From DASRDS01 sp035570055 (GTDB taxonomy: Bacteria; Gemmatimonadota; Gemmatimonadetes; Gemmatimonadales; Gemmatimonadaceae), in NCBI GenBank assembly GCA_035570055.1, contig DATMLM010000070.1, forward strand, positions 56,516 to 120,515: a stretch of 64,000 nt of DNA, written 5' to 3'. The notes beneath the pieces are model-generated. The model saw only the letters and a program-made list of their open reading frames with translations. It ran no database searches and had not been told where the DNA came from. Positions 44,651-55,884 of the stretch are shown here, in pieces. The translations under genes and the position numbers were made by a program. The stretch's first letter is position 1. Each line of letters begins with the position of its first letter.

Positions 44651-45403
44651 CTATATAGTGCGCAATCGGACGCGATCCATTCGGCTCTGAACATGCGAAG
44701 GATTTACGAAGAACTTGGCCAGGATCGCCCCGCAGATGAATCCGCCGACGTGGGCCCATACGGCGACGCCGTTTGTCGCGTTGGAATTGATCGAGTTGAC
44801 CTGCTGCAGACCGGTCACGGCTTGCGTCAGGAACCACCAGACGAGCACGAGCCACGCCGGGAAGCGCACGATGAAAATGATGAAAAACATGCGAACCCGG
44901 GCGGTTGGGTACAGCACCAGGTAAGCGCCCATGACGCCCGAGATCGCGCCGGACGCCCCGACCGTCGGCACGGGCGAAGCCGAGTTGAACGCGATGTGGG
45001 TGGCGGCGGCGACCAGGCCGCAGATGACATAGAAAAAGGCGAACCGGACGCTGCCCATGCTGTCCTCGACCGCCCGGCCGAACACGAACAGGTAGAGCAT
45101 GTTCCCCAGGATGTGCGCCCAGCCGCCGTGCAGGAACATCGAGATAAATGGCGTCAGGATATTGATGGGGTCGTTGTCGACAGCGCAGGACAGATTGGGA
45201 CCCAGCGGCACGGATTGTCCGTTCGGAGCGAGGTGGGTCAGCTCTCCGGGCACCATCCCCGTATTGCAGACGGTGGTGGCTAGGCGGACCGCGTCGAAGC
45301 CGGCGCCCTGGTAGAAGATCCAGACAAGAAAGCAGATGATGATGATTGCGTACGTCGCATACGGCGTCCGGACTGTCGGAACGTCATCGCCAAGCGGGAT
45401 CAT
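44651..45403 (-). CDS. Rhomboid-family intramembrane serine protease
   Basis: This 250-residue membrane protein has six predicted membrane segments. The catalytic Ser is in GASGAISGVMGAY near residue 150 and the catalytic His in WAHVGGFICG near 218. HGGWAHILGNMLYLFVFG is the conserved loop-helix before the active site. A 45-residue insert follows the first helix and faces the periplasm. Rhomboids cleave membrane-anchored substrates; the target is unknown. It diverges from dnaK with 92 bases between and is followed closely by deoC. Confidence 0.92.
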   Translation of the reverse strand: MIPLGDDVPTVRTPYATYAIIIICFLVWIFYQGAGFDAVRLATTVCNTGMVPGELTHLAPNGQSVPLGPNLSCAVDNDPINILTPFISMFLHGGWAHILGNMLYLFVFGRAVEDSMGSVRFAFFYVICGLVAAATHIAFNSASPVPTVGASGAISGVMGAYLVLYPTARVRMFFIIFIVRFPAWLVLVWWFLTQAVTGLQQVNSINSNATNGVAVWAHVGGFICGAILAKFFVNPSHVQSRMDRVRLRTI

Positions 45404-45427
45404 GCGGCCTCAGTGCTGCCAGTTTGG

Positions 45428-45464
45428 CCGAGAATGCAGGCCCTAGGCATGCATTGGCTCTCGG
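45428..45464. promoter_or_regulatory. Nested inverted repeat in the dnaK upstream region
   Basis: CCGAGA and ATGCA on the left pair with TCTCGG and TGCAT on the right, around an inner GCC/GGC pair, with a four-base bulge. It lies 32 bases before the dnaK start in the divergent dnaK/rhomboid gap. It is not the CIRCE element. It may be an operator, or a leader structure that affects dnaK translation. Confidence 0.35.
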
Positions 45465-45495
45465 CGTCAACACCAGTCACCATCAGAGGGACTCA

Positions 45496-47442
<1,947 letters not shown>

Positions 47443-47525
47443 GCAGTGGCCGACGACCTCACGTCGCTTACGCTCCGTGAGGCGTCGGCTGCTAGCCTGT
47501 CGGCGCGCTGGCCTCGGGACGACTG
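47443..47525. other. Spacer between dnaK and the hairpin repeat array
   Basis: These 83 bases contain an imperfect inverted pair (GACCTCACGTCG near 47453-47464) but no gene or clear terminator. The dnaK transcript presumably continues into the array. Confidence 0.3.
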
Positions 47526-47790
47526 ATCGACCCCGTGGATCGTGAGACCGAGCGTCGGGCGTCCGGCCTGACTCGGACGACCGATCGAACGCCGTGGATC
47601 GTAAGACCGAACGTCGGGCGTACGGCCTGACTCGGTCGAACGATCGGCGCGGTGGATCGTAAGACCGAAGGTCGGGCGTCCGGCCTGAGTCGGCCGAACG
47701 ATCGACGCGGTGGATCGTAAGACCGAGCGTCGGGCGTCAGGCCTGAGTCGGCCGAACGATCGACCCGGTGGATCGCCAGACCAGCGCAGG
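47526..47790 (+). repeat. Four tandem ~58-bp hairpin-forming units plus a partial fifth
   Basis: Units begin with GTGGATCG at 47535, 47594, 47652, 47710 and a partial one at 47768, giving periods of 59, 58, 58 and 58 bases. Each has an outer stem GATCGT/ACGATC, a middle stem GACCGA with TCGGTC or TCGGCC, and an inner GTCGGGC/GCCTGAC stem, with compensating or wobble-preserving differences among copies. The array sits in the dnaK 3' untranslated region. It resembles REP-type palindromic elements but no other copies occur in this window. Confidence 0.85.
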
Positions 47791-47800
47791 ATCGTCAGAT

Positions 47801-47842
47801 CACAAGGGCCCTCGCGGCGTCAGCCGCGGGTGGCCCTTTGTG
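47801..47842 (+). terminator. Hairpin closing the dnaK 3' region
   Basis: CACAAGGGCC pairs with GGCCCTTTGTG (one bulged base) around an inner GCGGC/GCCGC stem. It lies right after the repeat array and about 360 bases after dnaK. The T-rich stretch CCCTTTGTG forms the right arm and further T-rich sequence follows, so it is the best candidate for the transcript end. Confidence 0.6.
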
Positions 47843-47863
47843 TATCTGCCTTTGTGCACTTTT

Positions 47864-47877
47864 TGTGGTAAACCACA
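47864..47877. promoter_or_regulatory. Perfect palindrome upstream of htrA, possible operator
   Basis: TGTGGTAAACCACA is a perfect inverted repeat (six bases, two-base centre) 93 bases before the htrA start. Size and position suit a repressor or activator site. The region 47850-47969 should hold the htrA promoter. Confidence 0.4.
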
Positions 47878-47969
47878 GGCGCTAGATGTGCGTCTTATCA
47901 GTAACCGTGCCCGAACTTTATCGTCCCGGGCAGTGTAGATTTGAGTAACCCTTAGCACCGGAACAGTCG

Positions 47970-49511
47970 ATGTCACCAGCGTTCGCCAAGGCGCGAATCG
48001 GCGGTGCGATTGTCGGGGCGTTCTTCGGCGGCCTTTTGCTTGCCTCTGCCCTCGACCTGACGCACAAGAGCTTCGCGCAGACCACCTCGAAGCCACCAGT
48101 CCAGGACACCCGTCCTGTCGCGGACTTCAGCAATAGCTTCGTTTCGATTGCCGCCCACGTGACGCCGGCCGTGGTGTCGATCACCACGACCAGCGAGGCA
48201 CGGCCTATGGACCCGCGCATGCGCGGCCGCGTGCCTCCCGGCCTCGAAGATTTCTTCCAGCAGTTCGGCCCGCAGCACCCCGAGCCTCGGGAAGCGAGCG
48301 GCTCGGGCTTTATCGTCTCGAAAGACGGCTATATCCTCACCAATAATCACGTGGTCGCCGACGCCGACCGGGTGACGGTGACGCTCGACGACCAGCGGGT
48401 GTTCAAGGCCAAGGTCATTGGCCGCGATCCGACGACCGATGTCGCGGTCATCAAGATCGAGTCAAACGATCTCCCGATGGTCAGCCTCGGCGATGACAAC
48501 AACGCCAAGGTCGGCGAGTGGGTCCTCGCGATCGGCAACCCGCTCGGCCTTCGCGAGACCGTCACGGCGGGTATCCTGAGCGCCAAGGGCCGCGATGGCG
48601 GCGACCTGCGCGGGCTCCTGCCATCCAAGTACGCGGTGTCCGACTTCCTTCAGACGGACGCGGCGATCAACCCGGGCAATTCGGGTGGTCCGCTCGTCGA
48701 CGGACATGGCGATGTGATCGGCATCAACAGCGCGATCGCCAGCCCGACCGGGTACTACTCGGGTTACGGCTTCGCGATTCCGATCACGCTCGCGAAGAGC
48801 GTGATGGATGAGCTCATTCAGTACGGCAAAGTGCGGCGCGCCGTGATCGGCATCTCGATCGCGCCGGTGGATCCCGAGGACGCGGGCGCGGCTGGCCTCA
48901 AGTCGATCGGCGGCGCGAAAGTCGGCGGCTTCCAGCCGTCAGACGGCTCGAGCCCCGCGCAGAAGGCCGGGCTCGAAGTCGGCGACATCATCGTCGGCGC
49001 CGATGGCAAGCCGGTCGATCGCGTGAGCACTCTGCAGCGCATCATCCGGATGCATCAGCCGGGGCAGACCGTCACGCTCGATGTCGTGCGGTTCGGTGAC
49101 AAGAAGACGTTCACCGTGCATCTCATGCAGGCGCCGTCGGAGGAGCAGATCGCGGATGCTTCCGACTCGGTCGTGAAACCGCCCGAGGGCGCGAGCACCG
49201 AGAAGCTCGGTATCACCGTCGAGCCCGTGAGCGCGGAGTTTGCGCAGACGAACAACCTGACGACCGACGACCGGGGATTGCAGGTGACCGACGTCAACAC
49301 CAACGGTCCCGCTCGGGGCAAGCTGCAACCGAGTGACGTGATCCTCGAGGTGCTGTATCCGCAGCCCAAGCGGGACGTGCATACGGTGCCGGAGCTTCAG
49401 AACGCGCTCTCGCATACCAAGGCCGGGGACTTCGTCACCCTCCTCGTCTGCTCGCCGCAGCCGCAAGGGCCCTGCGGCAAGCGCGTGGTTAGCCTGAAGA
49501 TCGGCGGCTGA
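47970..49511 (+). CDS. htrA: Periplasmic serine protease HtrA/DegP-like
   Basis: This 513-residue protein has an N-terminal membrane or signal segment (about 9-28), then the trypsin-like domain with His in ILTNNHVV (near 127), Asp in PTTDVAVI (near 156) and Ser in NPGNSGGPLV (near 237). Two PDZ domains follow (about 290-385 and 415-513). It degrades or refolds damaged envelope proteins. An unusual residue stretch is RGLLPSKYAVSDF before the Ser. It is a single gene after the dnaK 3' array, with tRNA-Leu next. Confidence 0.95.
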   Translation: MSPAFAKARIGGAIVGAFFGGLLLASALDLTHKSFAQTTSKPPVQDTRPVADFSNSFVSIAAHVTPAVVSITTTSEARPMDPRMRGRVPPGLEDFFQQFGPQHPEPREASGSGFIVSKDGYILTNNHVVADADRVTVTLDDQRVFKAKVIGRDPTTDVAVIKIESNDLPMVSLGDDNNAKVGEWVLAIGNPLGLRETVTAGILSAKGRDGGDLRGLLPSKYAVSDFLQTDAAINPGNSGGPLVDGHGDVIGINSAIASPTGYYSGYGFAIPITLAKSVMDELIQYGKVRRAVIGISIAPVDPEDAGAAGLKSIGGAKVGGFQPSDGSSPAQKAGLEVGDIIVGADGKPVDRVSTLQRIIRMHQPGQTVTLDVVRFGDKKTFTVHLMQAPSEEQIADASDSVVKPPEGASTEKLGITVEPVSAEFAQTNNLTTDDRGLQVTDVNTNGPARGKLQPSDVILEVLYPQPKRDVHTVPELQNALSHTKAGDFVTLLVCSPQPQGPCGKRVVSLKIGG

Positions 49512-49527
49512 TCGCCAATTTCGCCCA

Positions 49528-49567
49528 CCGAGCTAGATTGCAGCGAAGCAGCGGCAATCTAGCTCGG
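49528..49567 (+). repeat. 14-bp inverted repeat running into the tRNA-Leu 5' end
   Basis: CCGAGCTAGATTGC and GCAATCTAGCTCGG form a perfect 14-bp stem with a 12-base loop. The right arm covers the first six bases of the tRNA acceptor stem. It may be the htrA terminator, a processing signal, or a structure that competes with tRNA folding. Confidence 0.75.
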
Positions 49568-49644
49568 GTGGCGAAACTGGCAGACGCGCAGGACTTAGGA
49601 TCCTGTGTCCAAAAGACGTGCGGGTTCAAGTCCCGCCCCGAGCA
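49562..49644 (+). tRNA. tRNA-Leu (anticodon UAG)
   Basis: The acceptor stem GCTCGGG/CCCGAGC closes an 83-base class II cloverleaf. The anticodon stem CAGGA/TCCTG encloses loop CTTAGGA with anticodon TAG. The T arm is GCGGG-TTCAAGT-CCCGC. A long variable arm (about 12 bases) is present, as expected for leucine. The discriminator base is A and CCA is not encoded. It reads CUA and other CUN codons. Confidence 0.97.
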
Positions 49645-49647
49645 TCT

Positions 49648-49839
49648 ATGTGGCGCTGCGCCAAGTGTGGGCGGCGATTCGCGAATGCGAAGGCGGCAGT
49701 GGCCGCCATCAAAGACATCGGCCCCGTCATCGTTCTCCCTGAGAAGACGCGACGGCCATGTCGTGCTGGCGCGGCATCTGCGAGCGCCGCCCAAGGGCGG
49801 GGGTTAATATTCCCCTATGAACATCCAGGTAACAGCTAA
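49648..49839 (+). pseudogene. Remnant of a zinc-ribbon/DUF5655-type protein
   Basis: A 63-codon frame starts MWRCAKCGRRFANA, which resembles the zinc-ribbon start (MWRCPKCGRRFAN) of small DUF5655 proteins. It later has IKDIGPVIVLPEKTR, matching a conserved core of that family (...GP...L..KT.). The frame then becomes Ala/Arg-rich, while another frame continues with a plausible match, which suggests a frameshift. The second cysteine pair is missing. It overlaps the trigger factor start by 23 bases. It could be a chance frame. Confidence 0.4.
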
Positions 49840-51064
49840 GAAAACAACAGGCGCCGAGCGGCTGCTCGAAGTCTCGGTGCCGGCGGACGATGTCCGGGTG
49901 GCCGAGGAGTCGGCGGCGCAGCGATATGCGTCGAACGTGCGGCTGCCGGGGTTCCGCCCGGGCAAGGCGCCGGCGGCGATGGTTCGGAAGCGGTTTGGGG
50001 AAGCGATACGACAGCAGGCGATCGAGTCGTTGATCCAGGAAGCGGCCAAGCAGGCGCTGGAGAAGGAGCACTTGAAGCCGGCGGCCCAGCCGCATGTGCA
50101 CGATGTGAAGTTCGTTGAAGGTCAGGATCTGACGTTCGAGTTGCACCTGGAGGTTCGGCCCGAGGTGCCGCTGCCGCGGCTCGCCGGGTTCCGCGTCGAG
50201 CGCCCGACCAATGTGGTGCGGGACGACGATGTCACCGAGCAGATCGAGCAGATGCGCGACCAGCGTGCCACGTGGGCGCCGCTCGAGGAGAGCCCGTCGC
50301 CGGGCGACCTCGTGACGGTGCTGCTGGCGACGGCTGACGACAATGGCGCCATCCCGGCTGAGGGGAAGGAGTATCGCATCGTACTCGGCGGCGGCCAGGC
50401 GATTCCCGGGATCGAAGAGCTCATTATGGAGGCCAAGCCCGGTCAGACGATCGAGCGGCCGGTCAAGTGGCCGTCGGACTTCCCCGACGAGACCCAAAGA
50501 GACAAGACAAAGCCCGTGCGCGTGACCTTGCAGGACGTCAAGCGCAAAGTGTTGCCTCCGCTCGACGACGCGTTTGCGCGAGAGGTCGGGGATTTTGATT
50601 CGCTCGATGCATTGAAAAAGACCGTGCGGACGGATCTCGAGGAGCATGCGACGCGCGATGCGGATGCGGCGGTGCGGCAGAAGTTGCTCGACGAGATCGC
50701 CAGCGCGAATCCGTTCGACGTTCCGCCGAGTTGGGTGGCGCAGCTCGTCGATGCGTATGCGAATGCGTATCAGATCCCGGAGGACGATCGCGGGCGGTTC
50801 GCGACCGAGTTCAAGGCCATGGCCGAGCGGCAAGTGAGGCGCGATCTCATCATTGATGCGGTGGCTGAGAAGGAGAAGCTCGGGGCGACGGAGGCCGAGG
50901 TCGACGATCGGATCGCCGAGACCGCGGCGAAACGGAAAGCGAACGTGGCTGAGGTGTATGCGTCGCTCCAGAAAGCCGGACGGCTTCGTGAGATCGAGCG
51001 CGGCGTTACTGAGGACAAAGTCTTCAAGTGGCTTATGGAACGGAACGCCGTTACTGAGGCGTGA
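49817..51064 (+). CDS. tig: Trigger factor
   Basis: This 415-residue ribosome-associated chaperone has the N-terminal ribosome-binding loop with the signature GFRPGKAP near residue 50. The FKBP-like domain lies around 155-240 (PGDLVTVLLATADDN, GGGQAIPGIEELIM) and the C-terminal helical arms follow. It shields nascent chains leaving the ribosome. ATG start has no clear ribosome site. It heads the tig-clpP-clpX-lon series, a common bacterial order. Confidence 0.96.
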   Translation: MNIQVTAKKTTGAERLLEVSVPADDVRVAEESAAQRYASNVRLPGFRPGKAPAAMVRKRFGEAIRQQAIESLIQEAAKQALEKEHLKPAAQPHVHDVKFVEGQDLTFELHLEVRPEVPLPRLAGFRVERPTNVVRDDDVTEQIEQMRDQRATWAPLEESPSPGDLVTVLLATADDNGAIPAEGKEYRIVLGGGQAIPGIEELIMEAKPGQTIERPVKWPSDFPDETQRDKTKPVRVTLQDVKRKVLPPLDDAFAREVGDFDSLDALKKTVRTDLEEHATRDADAAVRQKLLDEIASANPFDVPPSWVAQLVDAYANAYQIPEDDRGRFATEFKAMAERQVRRDLIIDAVAEKEKLGATEAEVDDRIAETAAKRKANVAEVYASLQKAGRLREIERGVTEDKVFKWLMERNAVTEA

Positions 51065-51191
51065 GGTGCACAGCGCGCCTTCGGCGCGACCGTGTGTGGC
51101 GATGCTGGCACGGTGGTGCGAATGACGGGTGGCAAGAGTAGAGAACGTTGTGACGTAAGCGAGATTACGGGCGTGTGAGGGATAAGGACCT
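51065..51191. other. Spacer after tig with a short hairpin
   Basis: Together with the repeat block that follows, this is a 356-base gap before clpP without a supported gene. It contains a hairpin CGCGCC-TTC-GGCGCG at 51074-51088, 10 bases after tig, which may be a transcript end or attenuator. I see nothing else. Confidence 0.4.
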
Positions 51192-51341
51192 GCGAGAGGA
51201 TCTGAGGAGCCGCGAGAGGATCTGCGGCACGAAGCGAGAGGACCTGAAGAGCCGCGAGAAGGCCCGCGGCACGAAAGCGAGAGGACCTGAAGAGCCGCGA
51301 GAAGGCCCGCGGCACGAAAGCGAGAGAACCTGCGGCACGAT
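51192..51341 (+). repeat. 43-bp tandem repeats upstream of clpP
   Basis: Units run 51192-51233 (degenerate), 51234-51276 and 51277-51319 (identical, 43 bases), and a partial copy to 51341. Each begins GCGAGAGGACCTGAAGAG and ends GGCACGAA. They lie 80 bases before clpP. An in-frame extension of clpP through them would give a low-complexity Arg/Glu-rich leader unlike any ClpP, so they are treated as non-coding. Confidence 0.85.
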
Positions 51342-51420
51342 GCGAAGCGAGTGCGAAGCGACGCGAGTGCCATCGGCTAGTGCAGTCTCAACGAAGGGCG
51401 AACACGAGGCTTTGGTGAGT

Positions 51421-52050
51421 ATGGCGACGATCTATCCTCCGTACGTGATCGAGCGGTCCAGCCGCGGCGAGCGCACGTACGACATTTTCTCGCGGCTCCT
51501 CATGGACCGCATCGTTTTCCTCGGCACGCCGATCAACGATGACGTGGCGAACATTGTGATCGCGCAGTTGTTGTTCTTGGATGCCGATAACCCGGACCGC
51601 GATATCTATCTGTACATCAATTCGCCCGGCGGCAGCGTGTCCGCCGGCCTGGCGATCTACGATACGATGCAGTATCTGCGGAGCCCGGTGAACACCACGT
51701 GCATGGGCCTCGCGGCCAGCATGGGCGCGTTCCTGCTCTCAGCGGGCAGAAAGGGTCGCCGCTCGGCGCTCCCCCACTCGCGGATCATGATCCACCAGCC
51801 ATCGGGTGGCGCGCAGGGCACGGCGGCCGACATCGAGATTCAGGCGCGCGAGATCCTCTATCTGCGGTCGAAGATGAATGAGCTCATGTCGAAGCATACG
51901 GGTCGCCCGGTCGAGCAAATCGAGCGCGACATCGTGCGCGATTATCACATGTCGGCGGAAGAGGCGAAGACCTACGGATTGATCGACAATATCGTCGCAC
52001 AACGCGGTGAGGTCATTGAGGCCTCGAAACAACCCGCCGTGACAGCATGA
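51421..52050 (+). CDS. clpP: ATP-dependent Clp protease proteolytic subunit
   Basis: This 209-residue peptidase starts MATIYPPYVIERSSRGERTYD. The catalytic triad is Ser in GLAASMGAFLL (near 99), His in MIHQPSGGAQG (near 124) and Asp in IERDIVRDY (near 173). It forms the tetradecameric barrel fed by ClpX. The start is ATG; a leader ORF through the upstream repeats is rejected. clpX follows after 145 bases. Confidence 0.97.
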   Translation: MATIYPPYVIERSSRGERTYDIFSRLLMDRIVFLGTPINDDVANIVIAQLLFLDADNPDRDIYLYINSPGGSVSAGLAIYDTMQYLRSPVNTTCMGLAASMGAFLLSAGRKGRRSALPHSRIMIHQPSGGAQGTAADIEIQAREILYLRSKMNELMSKHTGRPVEQIERDIVRDYHMSAEEAKTYGLIDNIVAQRGEVIEASKQPAVTA

Positions 52051-52057
52051 CTTACAC

Positions 52058-52125
52058 GATAGTGATGCGGCGCACCATCCCTTTGTGAAAAGCTTCACAT
52101 GATCATTGCGCGCCGCATCGCTATC
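52058..52125 (+). terminator. Large hairpin between clpP and clpX
   Basis: GATAGTGATGCGGCGC and GCGCCGCATCGCTATC form a 16-bp stem with one wobble pair. Inside is a second perfect palindrome, TGTGAA-AAGC-TTCACA. The structure follows the clpP stop by seven bases. It may end part of the clpP transcript and so separate clpP and clpX levels. The sequence after it is ATATTGACC, not a T run. Confidence 0.6.
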
Positions 52126-52195
52126 ATATTGACCGGTTCTAGCACGGCTGTTAGTTCTCGGCAGGCTCGTATCCCAGTCGTCCCCTGGCGTCGCT

Positions 52196-53449
<1,254 letters not shown>

Positions 53450-53496
53450 TTCCCACCTTTGCCCGTGACGGCGAGCAGATCACGACCGAGGACCGT

Positions 53497-55884
53497 CTGC
53501 CGGTCCTGCCGTTGCGCGAAGTCGTCGTCTTTCCGCATGTCGTCATCCCACTGCTCGTCGGCCGCCCGGCGTCGCTCGCCGCGGTCGAGGCAGCTATTGC
53601 TGGCGACCAGTATCTCCTCCTCGTAGCGCAGGAAAGCGGCGAGGTCCAGGATCCCGCGGCCTCCGACCTGTTCCGCGTCGGGGTGATCGGGCGTGTCCTG
53701 CAGTTCGCTCGTATGCCCGGTGGAACGGCGAAAGTCCTCGTAGAGGGCCTCGCGCGCGCGCGCGTCACGCGGTATCTGCCCAGCGCGAAGCTGCTGCGGG
53801 CGGCGGTTGCGCCCTATGCGCTCGCTGGCGAGACACCGGCCGTCGAGAGTCGCCAGGCTATGGCGCGGTTCGAGGAGTACGTCGCCCTGCACCGGCGGAT
53901 TCCGGACGAAGTCGTCGCGCTCGTACAGGCGATCGAATCGGACGAGCGGCGCGCCATGGCGATCGCTGCGCATCTCGTGCTGCGGCACGACGCGAAGCAA
54001 GCGCTGCTCGATGCGGAGACGGCCGTCGAGCTGTGGACCGCGCTCGGGCGGGTCCTCGGCGCCGAGATCGAGCTCCTTAGGCTCGAGCGGAAGATCGACG
54101 ACGACGTCAGAGGGTCGCTGTTTCAGAATCAGCGCGAATTTTATTTGCAGGAGCAACTGCGCGCGATCAACCGCGAGCTCGGGCAGGACGAAGGCGACGA
54201 TCTCGGCGAGGTCGAGGCGGAGATCACGAAGCGCGGATTACCCGAGCCCGTCGCGGCGCGTGCGCGGCGTGAGTTGCGAAAGCTGCGCCGAACGGCTCCG
54301 ATGTCACCCGAGACGACGGTCGGGCGCAACTATCTCGACTGGCTGCTGTCGCTGCCGTGGACCGCGCGCACGGACGACGTGTTGGACGTGGAGCACGCGC
54401 GCACGGTGCTCGATCAGGATCACTATGGGCTCGAGGATGTCAAAGACCGCATTCTCGACTACATAGCGGTGTTGGCTCTGGTTGGGCGACTCGAGGGGCC
54501 CATTTTGTGTCTCGTGGGTCCGCCCGGCGTGGGGAAGACATCACTCGGGCAATCTGTTGCTCGCGCGCTTGGGCGGCGGTTTGTGCGCATGTCTCTTGGC
54601 GGCGTGCGCGACGAGGCCGAGATACGGGGTCATCGCCGCACATACATTGGGGCTCTGCCTGGACGGATCATTCAGGCAATGAAGCGCGCCGAGGTGGTGA
54701 ATCCCGTCATTTTGCTGGACGAGATCGACAAGCTCGGCGCCGATTATCGAGGGGATCCGGCGGCTGCGTTACTCGAAGTGCTAGACCCCGAGCAGAATCG
54801 AGCTTTCAACGATCATTATCTCGAGCTCGATTACGATCTGTCGCAAGTGCTGTTTATCACGACCGCGAATTCTCTGCAGACTATCCCGGAGCCGTTACGG
54901 GATCGCATGGAGATCCTGCGGCTCAGCGGATATCTCGATCACGAGAAGCTGGCGATTGCCCGGCAGTTCCTGGTGCCCAGGCAGTTGGCCAGGAATGGGC
55001 TCGCGCCCGAATCGGTGACGTGGGCGAGCGACGCGTTGCCCGGCATACTCCGCGGGTACACGCGCGAGGCGGGCGTGCGCGAGCTCGATCGCCGGATCGC
55101 CCGCGTGGCGCGCAAGCTGGCGCGGCGACGCGCCGAGGCCGCGCCGGCGGACACGACGGCGGTCGTGCAGGCGAGTGATCTCAAGGCGCTGCTCGGCCCC
55201 GCGCCGTTCGATCCCGACGATCTGTCCTTCGAGGACGTCGTGGGCGTCGCGCGGGGATTGGCGTATACGTCCTTCGGTGGGGAGACGCTCGACATCGAAG
55301 TCAGCGTCGTGCGTGGTCGCGGCAAGTTGCAACTCACCGGCACGCTCGGCGATGTCATGAAAGAGTCGGCGTCAGCGGCGCTCTCGTATGCGCGCCGGCG
55401 GGCCAAGGAATTGGGGATTGATCGCGATTTCTATCGCAATCGCGATATCCACGTCCATATCCCCGCGGGAGCGACGCCGAAGGATGGGCCGAGTGCCGGG
55501 ATTGCCATCGCGACCGCGATCGTCAGCGCGCTGACCCGCCGGGCGGTTCGCGGTGATATCGCGATGACTGGGGAGGTCACCCTGCGCGGCCGCGTGTTGC
55601 CCATCGGGGGGCTGAAAGAGAAAGCCGTGGCCGCGCATCGGGCCGGCGTGCGACACATCATCGTGCCATACGGCAATGAGCGTGAGATCGAGGAATTGCC
55701 CGAGGAAGTCCGCCAGAGTGTCACGTTCCACGCCGTGAAGTCCATGGACGACGTGCTCGTGGTCGCATTGCGCGCGGCGCCTCCGGCGCCGGCGCCTACC
55801 GTGGGTCCCAAGCGCGGTGCGAAAACTCCCCGCATCCCCGCCCCCAGCATTCCCGCCCCTGTCGCCGACACGGTGACACACTGA
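53497..55884 (+). CDS. lon: ATP-dependent Lon protease, second paralog
   Basis: This 795-residue protein has a LON substrate domain starting LPVLPLREVVVFPHVV, Walker A GPPGVGKTS near 341, catalytic Ser in PKDGPSAGIA near 664 and Lys in GGLKEKAV near 705. It ends with a Pro/Ala-rich tail. The conserved LPVLPL start requires initiation upstream of the first standard codon (TTG at 53512). No ATG, GTG or TTG is in frame between the clpX stop and there. CTG at 53497, preceded by GAGGA, is my choice and is uncertain. It forms the end of the tig-clpP-clpX-lon cluster. Confidence 0.92.
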   Translation: MPVLPLREVVVFPHVVIPLLVGRPASLAAVEAAIAGDQYLLLVAQESGEVQDPAASDLFRVGVIGRVLQFARMPGGTAKVLVEGLARARVTRYLPSAKLLRAAVAPYALAGETPAVESRQAMARFEEYVALHRRIPDEVVALVQAIESDERRAMAIAAHLVLRHDAKQALLDAETAVELWTALGRVLGAEIELLRLERKIDDDVRGSLFQNQREFYLQEQLRAINRELGQDEGDDLGEVEAEITKRGLPEPVAARARRELRKLRRTAPMSPETTVGRNYLDWLLSLPWTARTDDVLDVEHARTVLDQDHYGLEDVKDRILDYIAVLALVGRLEGPILCLVGPPGVGKTSLGQSVARALGRRFVRMSLGGVRDEAEIRGHRRTYIGALPGRIIQAMKRAEVVNPVILLDEIDKLGADYRGDPAAALLEVLDPEQNRAFNDHYLELDYDLSQVLFITTANSLQTIPEPLRDRMEILRLSGYLDHEKLAIARQFLVPRQLARNGLAPESVTWASDALPGILRGYTREAGVRELDRRIARVARKLARRRAEAAPADTTAVVQASDLKALLGPAPFDPDDLSFEDVVGVARGLAYTSFGGETLDIEVSVVRGRGKLQLTGTLGDVMKESASAALSYARRRAKELGIDRDFYRNRDIHVHIPAGATPKDGPSAGIAIATAIVSALTRRAVRGDIAMTGEVTLRGRVLPIGGLKEKAVAAHRAGVRHIIVPYGNEREIEELPEEVRQSVTFHAVKSMDDVLVVALRAAPPAPAPTVGPKRGAKTPRIPAPSIPAPVADTVTH

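Noticed and set aside
45404..45495. CIRCE element before dnaK
   Set aside because: The TTAGCACTC-N9-GAGTGCTAA pattern is not present; only an unrelated inverted repeat is found.
47526..47790. CRISPR array
   Set aside because: The repeats are contiguous without unique spacers, and no cas genes are nearby.
49562..49644. Integrated element at tRNA-Leu
   Set aside because: No integrase, no direct repeat of the tRNA 3' end and no foreign gene cluster follow; trigger factor lies directly downstream.
51175..51420. N-terminal extension of ClpP by 82 residues
   Set aside because: It is encoded by tandem repeats and does not resemble any ClpP leader; the ATG at 51421 gives the standard N-terminus.
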